Virus record (IMG/VR): IMGVR_UViG_3300010413_002638
Coordinates: 1-64,000 of that record
Strand: one strand, 5' to 3'
DNA: 64,000 nucleotides
DNA from: a virus
Of this stretch, positions 25,483 to 32,981 are shown one piece after another (position 1 is the stretch's first letter; every line of letters starts with the position of its first letter). The notes below the pieces were generated by a model. The model was not told the origin of the DNA. It did no database searches and saw only the letters and a list, made by a program, of their open reading frames with translations. The position numbers and the translations under genes were made by a program.

Positions 25483-27600
25483 TTACTGCAGGCTTACCTC
25501 GCCGTCGATAGCTCGCTTGAGGTAGTCGATAGAAATGATCTTCACGCCGTATTCATCGGCCTTTTTTGTCTTATTGGACGCGCTCATCGGGTCTTTCTGC
25601 ACAAGGTAACTCAACCCCTTTGAAACACCACTCTTGAGCGTCCCGCCCAATTCCTCAATTTCATCCTGAAAGGCTCGCGTTCCCGTCAGGCAGAAGGAGA
25701 GGCCCGAGAAAGGCTTTTCTTTGCCTTCCTCTGGCGTTTCGGCGGCTACGGGGCTCGGAGCCGGTTGACCAGCTTGAACGCCCTTCCGAATCATTTCCTG
25801 AATCAGAGAACGGTTCTCGTTGATACCAGCCCTAATCGCATCCCGGATCGTATCGCCCAGACCGGGGATCTGAATGGTAGCCAGTTTTTGGTCATCCAAC
25901 CAATCAGCCAACGTATCCAACTGACCCTTGGCACCCTTCTGCAAAATCTGGACACGGCGACGACCCAAAAGATCAATACCCAACGAGCCCAAGAACGTAT
26001 GCAACGGCAGATTCTTCTTGGACTGGATATTATTGACGATTTCCGTGGCCCGCGAGGTTCCAATGCGGACCCCGCCGTCCAGCACCACATTCTCCATTTG
26101 GGTAACCGTCAACATGTACAGGTCAGAAGCATCGTTGATGATACCATTATCCCACAACGCCTTAAGAATCGTGTCGCCCAGACCAAGAATTCCTACGCCC
26201 TTCTTCGAACCGCCCACCCAATGTGAAATCTTGGCGAACTTAGCAGCCGGGCAAGAATCAGGACTCGAACAATAAGTCACCGCACCCTTCTTGCCACGAT
26301 AGTTGCGAGTGGTCGGTTCACCGCAAGACGGACAGCGTGCGGGCTCCGCGATAGGTGCGCGTTGCGCACCCTTGTTCACGCGACGAATCACCTTGGGAAT
26401 AATATCGCCAGCCAGGACGACTTCGACTTCATCACCAACCGCAACCTTCAACCGTGCAATTTCGTCCCAGTTATTCAAGAGGGCGTGCGTCACATTCACA
26501 CCGCCAATCCGCACTTCCTCGAAAACAGCCGTCGGGATCACGGCCCCGGTATGTCCTACCGTCAATAACACGTCTTTGATCGTCGTCGTGTTGCTCTTGT
26601 GCGGGAATTTGATAGCTCGAGCGTACTTGGGACGTAGCCGTGTCTTGATGTCGTCCGTCACAAAGACACTCTGGTCAGCCAGCGAGTTCAAACAGACTAC
26701 CACACCATCAATCTCGAAAGGCAGTTCGTCACGACCAGCGGCAACTGTATCGTAGAATTCTTGTACTTCTTCGACGTTCTTACACGGCTTGTAGGGCACC
26801 GGCTGGAAGCCCAAATTGCGAAGCGAGACAAATTTGTTTTGCTCGGTGTCAAATTCCAAACTTTCGTGGCCGTCCCAGAACTCGACATTGAATACGATAA
26901 AACGAATTAAGTCGGAATCCTTGCCATCATCACGACCGAGCAGGCCGTTCCCGACATTCCGAGGATTGCTGATTTGCTTGGTGTCAATCTGATCGAAAGG
27001 AACGCCGAATTCTCGCTCGCAAATTGCCTGAAAATCGGCCTTAGGGAGGATAGCTTCTCCGCGAACACTCAGACTAACCGGCTTCGGCAAAGTCATAGGC
27101 AAGTGTCGGAAAGCGGCAGCGTTGACGGTAATATCCTCACCGATCTCACCGTTGCCTCGAGTGGCTACCCGGACCAACTTGCCGTCCACGTAATCGGCCA
27201 GAATTGAGCCACCATCGACTTTCAGGGAGGCCATCACGACCGGCTGGGAACCGAGCTTCTCGCAAATCGCCTGATACCATGGCTCGTAGCCGAGGATTCC
27301 ATCGTCGGTATTGTCCAACGAACCCATCGGAATGCGGTGGGTTACTTTATTGCGGAGTTCGTCGGCATTATAGGGAGAGCCAACCCTGGTAATGCGGAGA
27401 TCGCTTGGGTCGAGTTCCTTGAGAGCCGGTCGCAGAAGATCGTACTCGGCATCCGTGAGGATAGGTTCAAGACCAGGGCGATAATAGGCTGTGTCAGCCT
27501 TGTCGATGAGTTGGCGGAGTTCGTCAACATCCAGGGAGCCGATGCTTTCGGCGAAACCGTCCTGGCGTGCGGTCTTGATAATGTCTTGAACTGATCGCAT
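25483..27600 (-). CDS. ligA: NAD-dependent DNA ligase
   Basis: 705 residues, full bacterial LigA length. Domain Ia is at the N-terminus (DKADTAYYRPGLEPILTDAE with the Tyr residues that bind NAD). The adenylation motif has the nucleophile Lys near residue 127 in ASLKVDGGS, and TRGNGEIGEDIT near 150. The OB domain includes VGDEVEVVLAGDIIP, the zinc finger CPSCGEPTT plus two later Cys, then helix-hairpin-helix repeats and a C-terminal BRCT domain (GLSFCLTGTRAF). It seals nicks using NAD. Phages more often carry ATP ligases, but large phages with LigA are known. GGGGA precedes the start. Confidence 0.96.
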   Translation of the reverse strand: MRSVQDIIKTARQDGFAESIGSLDVDELRQLIDKADTAYYRPGLEPILTDAEYDLLRPALKELDPSDLRITRVGSPYNADELRNKVTHRIPMGSLDNTDDGILGYEPWYQAICEKLGSQPVVMASLKVDGGSILADYVDGKLVRVATRGNGEIGEDITVNAAAFRHLPMTLPKPVSLSVRGEAILPKADFQAICEREFGVPFDQIDTKQISNPRNVGNGLLGRDDGKDSDLIRFIVFNVEFWDGHESLEFDTEQNKFVSLRNLGFQPVPYKPCKNVEEVQEFYDTVAAGRDELPFEIDGVVVCLNSLADQSVFVTDDIKTRLRPKYARAIKFPHKSNTTTIKDVLLTVGHTGAVIPTAVFEEVRIGGVNVTHALLNNWDEIARLKVAVGDEVEVVLAGDIIPKVIRRVNKGAQRAPIAEPARCPSCGEPTTRNYRGKKGAVTYCSSPDSCPAAKFAKISHWVGGSKKGVGILGLGDTILKALWDNGIINDASDLYMLTVTQMENVVLDGGVRIGTSRATEIVNNIQSKKNLPLHTFLGSLGIDLLGRRRVQILQKGAKGQLDTLADWLDDQKLATIQIPGLGDTIRDAIRAGINENRSLIQEMIRKGVQAGQPAPSPVAAETPEEGKEKPFSGLSFCLTGTRAFQDEIEELGGTLKSGVSKGLSYLVQKDPMSASNKTKKADEYGVKIISIDYLKRAIDGEVSLQ

Positions 27601-27626
27601 TGAGGTCCCCTTTGATGCTTAGTACC

Positions 27627-27649
27627 TGTCGGTAAAATACTTTCCGACA
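27627..27649. other. Intergenic hairpin before the ligase gene
   Basis: TGTCGG / CCGACA stem with an 11-base loop, inside a wider imperfect inverted repeat (CCCCTTTG near 27608 and CAAAAGGGG near 27657). It lies in the 74-base gap between the 27675 gene's stop and the ligase start and could end transcription or form a leader structure. No strong T-run follows on the minus strand. Confidence 0.35.
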
Positions 27650-27674
27650 TACTGTTGCAAAAGGGGATTCGGCG

Positions 27675-29024
27675 TTAATATCCGTATTCGTCGTAGTCGT
27701 CGTCGTAATCGTCCCTGAACTCGTTATAATCCTCGGCGTCAAATAAGTCCTCGCCAGTATGCTCTTCGAGCTGATCCATCAACTCCATCATGGCCTGTTT
27801 TGCCTCAGCCGGGTCCGCCCCTCGGTGAACTGCCTCGATAGCTTGCGACAGTAATTTATGGATATAATCGGGCTCTTGTCGAGCCAATTGTGCTACAATA
27901 GTCACCAGGTCATGCCCCTTGGGCACGATAGACAAGAATGTGCGCCAAATCTGTGGCCCAATTTGAATCAACCAGGGTTCATCCTCCAGACGATCAGCCT
28001 CACCGTAAACCACATCTAACTCGCCCGGTGAAAGCCCCTCCAGCCCATGGTGCGAAAGCAATTCCATCACACCCTTCACTAACTCTTGTACTAGAACAGG
28101 AAAGTTGACAGCTTTGGCTACTACAACGGGCTCGTCATTCTCGTCGTACTGGACTCCGGACCAGCCCACAGCAGCACCTTTCAGGGCCAGTCTGGTGAGA
28201 TTCACAAAATCTATGATCCAATAGAAATGTGTTGATCCACTGGCGAACCTTTGATATAGTTGTAGCAACCGTGGTTCTATTTGGTCTAGATCGTCCTTGA
28301 CAATGTGATGGATTGTTGCCATGTTGTGCACGGCGGCACCCTGTGTCATGGCGTTCATGGTGATGCGTTTGTTGATTTGTGGTCGCAGCGTTTCTTTGTC
28401 GAATTGTGGAAGATCGACATCTTGGACCTCGTCGTCCGCCTCGCCTTCGTCTTGTGGCTCTGGCTGCGGGTTTGTGGTTAACATAGCCCGCAGCATCTCG
28501 GGTGGAACCTTCCATGCTTCACTGACAGCTTTCACAGCTAATTGTTCAAGTTGTCGTGCGTGGGGCTGTTCCAACCGCATCATGGCTTGTAATGCTTGCA
28601 TAGCAAATTGTGGGGCCATTTGCGTAGCTTGTTGAGGTGGCATATTCCGTAGTTCCGGAAAGACCTCGCGTAGTTTCTCCAGGCTCTGCATAAAAGACTT
28701 GTCGGCTGATTCATACCCGTACATCGCCATCAAGGGATGCTTACCATATGGGTGTTCGGAGCCGCGAATATTCTGCCAGAAATTAACAGTCGATGGATGG
28801 GCAGAAGTGCGGAAATCTTCGATTAATATGCTTGCTTTGGGCTGCGGTTGTTTGGCTGGCCGAGGCGGATTGAACGGCTTGAATTTGGGTCGTTCTTTTG
28901 GTTTAGATGGCGTGGTGCCGGGTTTCGGCGGAGCTGCCGGTGGAGCGATAACCGGCTTGCCTTCGAATATATCGGCATCTTCGGATATGAGGGACGCGAT
29001 TTTGCGGATAGACTTTTCGTCCAT
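27675..29024 (-). CDS. Large acidic-tailed phage protein, probable structural or scaffold
   Basis: 449 residues from ATG 29024 (GGGAG nine bases upstream). The N-terminal 70 residues are Pro/Lys-rich and disordered (PPAAPPKPGTTPSKPKERPK). The core is helical, including a Met/Gln/Pro-rich stretch (NMPPQQATQMAPQFAMQAL) and an acidic break near residue 210. The C-terminus ends in an Asp/Tyr-rich tail (RDDYDDDYDEYGY). Such ends are seen in scaffolding and head-assembly proteins, but no family is recognised. A late-promoter-like motif and a strong palindrome precede it. Confidence 0.6.
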   Translation of the reverse strand: MDEKSIRKIASLISEDADIFEGKPVIAPPAAPPKPGTTPSKPKERPKFKPFNPPRPAKQPQPKASILIEDFRTSAHPSTVNFWQNIRGSEHPYGKHPLMAMYGYESADKSFMQSLEKLREVFPELRNMPPQQATQMAPQFAMQALQAMMRLEQPHARQLEQLAVKAVSEAWKVPPEMLRAMLTTNPQPEPQDEGEADDEVQDVDLPQFDKETLRPQINKRITMNAMTQGAAVHNMATIHHIVKDDLDQIEPRLLQLYQRFASGSTHFYWIIDFVNLTRLALKGAAVGWSGVQYDENDEPVVVAKAVNFPVLVQELVKGVMELLSHHGLEGLSPGELDVVYGEADRLEDEPWLIQIGPQIWRTFLSIVPKGHDLVTIVAQLARQEPDYIHKLLSQAIEAVHRGADPAEAKQAMMELMDQLEEHTGEDLFDAEDYNEFRDDYDDDYDEYGY

Positions 29025-29041
29025 AGTTATTTCTCCCACAC

Positions 29042-29050
29042 ATATCTTTG
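29042..29050 (-). promoter_or_regulatory. Candidate late promoter element
   Basis: CAAAGATAT on the minus strand, only 18 bases before the 29024 start codon and five before its GGGAG site. Such a short leader is tight for a promoter, so this copy is less certain than those at 1669 and 22206. Confidence 0.3.
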
Positions 29051-29056
29051 ATACAA

Positions 29057-29084
29057 CAAGAGCGGAGCAATTGCTCCGCTCTTG
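29057..29084. terminator. Perfect 28-base palindrome, likely terminator or processing hairpin
   Basis: CAAGAGCGGAGCAA and its exact complement TTGCTCCGCTCTTG directly joined, giving up to 12 base pairs around a four-base turn. It begins eight bases beyond the CCA end of the tRNA-like RNA in the transcription direction, and TTGTAT follows on the minus strand. It most likely ends or trims that transcript. Confidence 0.55.
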
Positions 29085-29092
29085 AATAAGAA

Positions 29093-29207
29093 TGGCTGCC
29101 GAGCAGGATTTGCACCCCTGACCTCCGAGCTTTCGCCCGACGCTCTAGACTACCTCTAATGGGCATTGCCCACTAGCTGGCTCCCCGAGGGGCTGAGCTA
29201 CGGCAGG
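29093..29207 (-). tRNA. tRNA-like RNA with enlarged middle region, amino acid not assigned
   Basis: Minus-strand features of a tRNA: acceptor strands CTGCCG and CGGCAG, TAGCTC with D-stem GCTC/GAGC around an AG...GGG loop, a T-arm with GGTGCAAATCC, and an encoded CCA end. A GAAA-loop hairpin (CGGGC/GCTCG) sits where a long variable arm would be. The middle is abnormal: a 21-nt hairpin (CTAGTGGGC, AAT, GCCCATTAG) plus about 19 more bases occupy the anticodon region, and no standard seven-base loop with U33 can be drawn. Total 115 nt against a usual 75-95. It could be a tRNA with an insert, a decayed tRNA or a tRNA-mimicking RNA. Class and function are open. Confidence 0.45.
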
Positions 29208-29252
29208 TAGTGGCCCAATAAAGAACCACCACACTTCCATTGTATAAATGTA

Positions 29253-29861
29253 TTACGCCGGGGGTTCGGGCTCAGGCGGAGTATCTTCGGTCGTAAACTC
29301 CGAAGTAACCGCTAGGCCCAAGGCACCGGGAGTAGCGGGCGGAATCGTATCCACCAGCGTCTCGGTGAGCGTGCTAGCCTCTTCAGATTTGTTCCCGGCA
29401 TCGTCGATATACACAAACGAAACCTGAACCTCAGCACCTTGTTCACCGGACAAGTCGATGACTTCCGTCTGTTCTTTGGTGGTTGGAATGATTTGTGGAT
29501 CACCACCACCGATGACAACCGTCACTTCACCGCCAACAATATCATTGGGCTCCGGAGGAAGTTCCGGCAATACGATCTTGAAACCTAACATGTTCGCCAT
29601 TTGCGACTCTCCTATAACTGTGATCTTCAGCGAACCTGGAGTGGGGACCGGGAAAAAACGTCTAAGAGTTTTATTTAGTTGTCCTATAGCTACAGTCAGA
29701 TCTCGAAGATGTTTATCCCGAGTGCTGGCCGAATCCATAACAGCAAAAATGACATCGCCCCGAAACTTATCCAACGTGGAATTCACCAGCGTTGTGGACT
29801 CGCGCAAGACACGAGTCAGTTCCGTAGTCAGAGCGTTGATTGCATCAGCTTCGCCAAACAT
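29253..29861 (-). CDS. Structural-type protein with Fn3-like C-terminus
   Basis: 202 residues if the first ATG is used. Residues 1-85 form a helical coil (LTTELTRVLRESTTLVNSTL, DKHLRDLTVAIGQLNKTLRR); residues 88-202 form a beta domain (GFKIVLPELPPEPNDIVGGE, VQVSFVYIDDAGNKSEEAST) ending in DTIPPATPGALGLAVTSE, a segment like those joining fibronectin-type repeats. There is a strong AGGAG site before an internal ATG at about 29600 (MANMLGFKIV), so a 115-residue product with only the beta domain may be made instead or as well. A virion accessory role is likely. Confidence 0.6.
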   Translation of the reverse strand: MFGEADAINALTTELTRVLRESTTLVNSTLDKFRGDVIFAVMDSASTRDKHLRDLTVAIGQLNKTLRRFFPVPTPGSLKITVIGESQMANMLGFKIVLPELPPEPNDIVGGEVTVVIGGGDPQIIPTTKEQTEVIDLSGEQGAEVQVSFVYIDDAGNKSEEASTLTETLVDTIPPATPGALGLAVTSEFTTEDTPPEPEPPA

Positions 29862-29870
29862 GATTATCTA

Positions 29871-30290
29871 CTAAACATTGGGTTTAATGCGAACAGATGC
29901 CTTAGCAGCCGATATCTTCTTTACTTCTTCCGCCATCACTCCCTTCTCGATCAGCTTTTGGCGGATGGCAGGAGATTTCTCCAACTTCTCTTCATTGATG
30001 ACCAACACTTCTTTAGCCAGCCCCGTCTCCAACAACTTGGCCCGTAATTCCTGAGCCTGTGCCAATTTATCCTCGTTGAAAGTGAAAGCGACTTTCTCGC
30101 TGCCAGCTCGGGGGGCGGTAATATCGACCTTGCCGTAGCCTTCAACAACGATGTTCAATATTCTCCCATTAGCTAATACGCGCAGCTCTTCTTTCTTCGC
30201 CTCCAATTGCTCAGAAAGCTCGTTGTATTCGTTCTGTAATTTGATCGCTTCCCGTGCCAATTCTTGTTGGGCAGTTGCAGCAACAGACAT
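29871..30290 (-). CDS. Coiled-coil phage protein, unknown
   Basis: 139 residues, GGAGGA before the start. The first 42 residues are a charged coiled coil (AREAIKLQNEYNELSEQLEA). A small beta element follows (NIVVEGYGKVDITAPRAG), then a charged helical part with repeated leucines (LAQAQELRAKLLETGLAKEV, EKSPAIRQKLIEKGVMAEEV). It resembles small head or tail chaperone-like phage proteins, but no family is assigned. It is divergent from the plus-strand gene that starts 23 bases away. Confidence 0.6.
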   Translation of the reverse strand: MSVAATAQQELAREAIKLQNEYNELSEQLEAKKEELRVLANGRILNIVVEGYGKVDITAPRAGSEKVAFTFNEDKLAQAQELRAKLLETGLAKEVLVINEEKLEKSPAIRQKLIEKGVMAEEVKKISAAKASVRIKPNV

Positions 30291-30312
30291 TTATGTCCTC
30301 CGTAGATAGCGT

Positions 30313-30621
30313 ATGAAGATTATAACCCAAGAAAGACGTGTCACCAGCTGCTTTCTGCAAGCTATCCCGCCACAGATAGAGCACTTTGACGCTTATATTT
30401 ACGCGATAGTGCCCAGGAAACCAGAAAAGGTAGTCCCCGAAGCAGAGTTCGGAAAAGAAGTCAGAATAGACCCATGTCGATTCGATTGGGAAACCAAGAC
30501 CATCCATATGCAAATCCCGCTAGACTTCAACGACGGGATCAACAATTTCGATGATCTGGACCCGAAATTCTACGAATCAATAGAAGTAGCATTTATATTA
30601 CTAATGCAGAATTGCGTCTAG
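30313..30621 (+). CDS. Small plus-strand phage protein, unknown
   Basis: 102 residues, fitting exactly between two minus-strand genes. There is no clear Shine-Dalgarno. The N-terminus is beta-like (KIITQERRVTSCFLQAI, HFDAYIYAIVPRKPEKV), the middle acidic, and the C-terminus helical (YESIEVAFILLMQNCV). It ends on CTAG at 30618-30621, which supplies TAG to both this gene and the converging glycosyltransferase-like gene. The same lone inverted gene arrangement is seen at 3776 and 32281. Confidence 0.6.
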   Translation: MKIITQERRVTSCFLQAIPPQIEHFDAYIYAIVPRKPEKVVPEAEFGKEVRIDPCRFDWETKTIHMQIPLDFNDGINNFDDLDPKFYESIEVAFILLMQNCV

Positions 30622-31415
30622 CGACCAACACGTGGCATAATGCGATAATATTTCAGAGGACGAGGGCCATACAGACTTTGTTCGCCTGGTCCAGCTATCC
30701 CAGAAGCCGCCAAATGCCAAAAGGCCGTAGTGAGCACAACTTCGCCATGTTGTGCTAGATATAGAGCTATCAACCTCTCGAACATATGCGGTGTCCAGAA
30801 CCCAATATCACGTAAGCGCAGTTTGCTAGCCACCCGATATAGCTTCAACCCCAAAATGTCAAACATCTCACGCGAACAAGCAAATTGGTGTGAATAGATC
30901 AGCCTAGGTTGTAAATCCATCGCAAAATCATAAATGGCCGGATCATAACGCTTGATGAAATCCCAAACATGAATCTTATTGTCGAACGCATGTCTATGAA
31001 ACGGATCATGTTCAGGAGTGCATAAAGCATCATCTGGAACCAACCAGTCTTCCCATACACCCTTAAATCTCACCGGCGCTGTCAAACCAACAGCCGCATT
31101 CCGAATACCATCATTAATATTATCCCACGTGTCGTTCACATCGAAATGGCGTTCGATATCCGTGTGCATAATCGCCACAGAATCATCACCAATCAACTGA
31201 TCTGCATGCTCCCAAACCGTCAAAATGACGGAAGTCTCAAACAAGCACGAATTCCACGAAGCGTATGTTGGAAAGAAATCATTGGATTCAAACAGATCAA
31301 CACCAGACACCTTGGTCGTCCCGCAAGAGATACGGATAGGAGTCACATTATCGGCAAAGGCATCTGATGTCAGACTATCAGTGGATTGTGGATGACAAAG
31401 AATAATAGCTTTCAT
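30618..31415 (-). CDS. Possible glycosyltransferase-like protein
   Basis: 265 residues in an ATGA junction with the upstream glycosyltransferase. It begins with a Rossmann-like strand (MKAIILCHPQSTDSLTSDAF), has VAIMHTDIERHFDVND where a metal-binding acidic motif could be, and a conserved-looking YSHQFACSREMFDILGLKL segment. The overall pattern resembles capsular-type glycosyltransferases, but the match is weak and no catalytic motif is certain. Its place in the second glyco module supports the guess. Confidence 0.45.
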   Translation of the reverse strand: MKAIILCHPQSTDSLTSDAFADNVTPIRISCGTTKVSGVDLFESNDFFPTYASWNSCLFETSVILTVWEHADQLIGDDSVAIMHTDIERHFDVNDTWDNINDGIRNAAVGLTAPVRFKGVWEDWLVPDDALCTPEHDPFHRHAFDNKIHVWDFIKRYDPAIYDFAMDLQPRLIYSHQFACSREMFDILGLKLYRVASKLRLRDIGFWTPHMFERLIALYLAQHGEVVLTTAFWHLAASGIAGPGEQSLYGPRPLKYYRIMPRVGR

Positions 31416-32257
31416 TTTATTCCACGCTCCTTATCTGACTTCAATGCTGCCTTACTGATACCCAGAGACTTGACGGTGACACAACATCCATCTTCGGCTT
31501 CTAACGACACAGGAATATAACTCGTCAATTCATCCTCTGCCCAGTGCATGTGAGTACCCAGCAATTCCGGAAAACTGCGTTTCCACTTATTGTGTAATAA
31601 TCGCATGAAATTCCAATATCTCGAATCACCAAGCATACTGGCAGAGTATTTCCCGAAATGAACTACCGGCAGATCAGCCGCGTATACATTATAGCCAGCG
31701 GCTCGAGCTGCCATACAGATATCAGCCCCATAGAAATGGAACCCATTAAAGTGAGGGTCGAATCGGAGACCAGTGGATTTATTCAGGACAAACACGCATT
31801 CATCAGCACAGTGGATCTTAGTGAGTTCCTTTATCCCATTCCAATAGGGCGGCTCCTTCAACAAGGAATCATCATTCCAGACCGAGCCAACCGCTACCGT
31901 ATCGACATGCAAGGCACCGCCCCATCCACCAATATCTGCTCTACCATAATTCAGTGAAATACCAGCTACTCCAATAATGGCCCATTTTTCTGCTTGTTCA
32001 ATATACGCTTGCAGGCGATCAAACCAATTGTTTAGGAGCATAATATCTTGATGAGCAATTACTATATTGTCGGTCTTCGCGACATTCAGCCCTACATTCA
32101 GAGCCAAGCTAGCTGAATATAAGTTGGAATCGTTTATGATTGGAATAATTTCTACGTCGTGTTGCTGCCGCTGTTCATAGACCGATCGCAGCAAGCATCT
32201 GTCGAAGATCTCTGGGTTGGAGACACAGCAAACGACGGAGAATTTAGCCATCAGCAA
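31412..32257 (-). CDS. Family 2 glycosyltransferase (Glyco_tranf_2_5 type)
   Basis: 281 residues; an ATG at the third codon may be the true start. It shows FSVVCCVSNPEIFDRCLLRS, IIPIINDSNLYSASLALNVG, then the signature NIVIAHQDIMLLNNWFDRLQ, followed by AIIGVAGISL. The His-Gln-Asp motif with the later Gly-x-Ala-Gly is the mark of the Glyco_tranf_2_5 group. It should add a sugar to a phage or host glycan. It lies upstream of the 30618 gene with coupled translation and is divergent from the small plus-strand gene at 32281. Confidence 0.75.
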   Translation of the reverse strand: MLMAKFSVVCCVSNPEIFDRCLLRSVYEQRQQHDVEIIPIINDSNLYSASLALNVGLNVAKTDNIVIAHQDIMLLNNWFDRLQAYIEQAEKWAIIGVAGISLNYGRADIGGWGGALHVDTVAVGSVWNDDSLLKEPPYWNGIKELTKIHCADECVFVLNKSTGLRFDPHFNGFHFYGADICMAARAAGYNVYAADLPVVHFGKYSASMLGDSRYWNFMRLLHNKWKRSFPELLGTHMHWAEDELTSYIPVSLEAEDGCCVTVKSLGISKAALKSDKERGIK

Positions 32258-32280
32258 AATTACTGTAAAGGAGAATCAAT

Positions 32281-32505
32281 ATGGCAACGACGACAATCAC
32301 CAACACTTCGAACCAGGTGATTCCTATTCTGGTTGGATCGACCACGCTAGCCAAAGCTGATGCCTCTTCTTCGATTGCACCGCTCACCGCCGAGCAAACG
32401 AGAATAGCACCCGGTGCTCAACTCGTCATTGAGACATCGCGAGTTGATCTGGGACAGCTGGAACAATTGCGCCGAAAGAGTCTGATCACGTTCACTACCT
32501 TCTAG
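32281..32505 (+). CDS. Small phage protein, N/S-Q-IPI beta-domain family
   Basis: 74 residues with an excellent AAAGGAG site. It resembles the 84-residue protein at 1687: NTSNQVIPILVG matches NSSKQMIPLQV, IAPGAQLVIE matches LDPGKDVSLP, and LEQLRRKSLITF matches IENLKRRGMIKIL. It lacks charged loops and is Thr/Ser-rich. Its stop codon lies in a CTAG shared with the converging macro-domain gene. Function unknown; a small virion or decoration protein is possible. Confidence 0.7.
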   Translation: MATTTITNTSNQVIPILVGSTTLAKADASSSIAPLTAEQTRIAPGAQLVIETSRVDLGQLEQLRRKSLITFTTF

Positions 32506-32981
32506 TCTCTTTCGAACAGCACAAATCTGTCGTCCAGATATTTACGAAGTATTGGCAACACTTGCTTCTTGCGAAGATTGCCATTCTCACAACCAACTAA
32601 GGGTATGCCCACTGGTTTGACCAGACGCATACCCTTATTCTTAAATATATCCACCCAAACGACTAGTTGTGATGTGGACTTGCGTATCAACTCCAAGTCC
32701 GAATCTTGCTGCCAAGACATCCATGGCTGACCCGCTAATGGTTTAGTCGGAAAAAGAAATAAGCGGCCAGACTTATATGGTAGAACTGCCGTTTCATCGC
32801 GAAATTTCTTGCATTTAGCCCCATACCATCCGGCTAATTCTGGGTATTTGTCGGACGCAGCTCGAGCTATACCGGCACCCATGGGATTGCTGCCGTCTTT
32901 CTTCCAGCCGATATTTGTAGTAATGACGATCCAGCCACCTTCTGCATGATGAGTCCATATATCGCCAATCTTTTCTATCAT
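32502..32981 (-). CDS. Macro-domain protein
   Basis: 159 residues. The segment IVITTNIGWKKDGSNPMGAG followed by IARAASDKYPELAGWYG is the nucleotide-binding part of macro domains, with the Asn/Met-Gly-x-Gly-Ile-Ala loop that holds ADP-ribose. The C-terminus has GIPLVGCENGNLRK, which fits the second ligand loop (usually Gly-x-G-x-x-G). Macro domains bind or hydrolyse ADP-ribose derivatives such as ADP-ribose 1''-phosphate or ADP-ribosylated proteins. In a phage this could reverse host ADP-ribosylation or recycle NAD products. Neighbour to a sulfotransferase with ATGA coupling. Confidence 0.7.
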   Translation of the reverse strand: MIEKIGDIWTHHAEGGWIVITTNIGWKKDGSNPMGAGIARAASDKYPELAGWYGAKCKKFRDETAVLPYKSGRLFLFPTKPLAGQPWMSWQQDSDLELIRKSTSQLVVWVDIFKNKGMRLVKPVGIPLVGCENGNLRKKQVLPILRKYLDDRFVLFERD

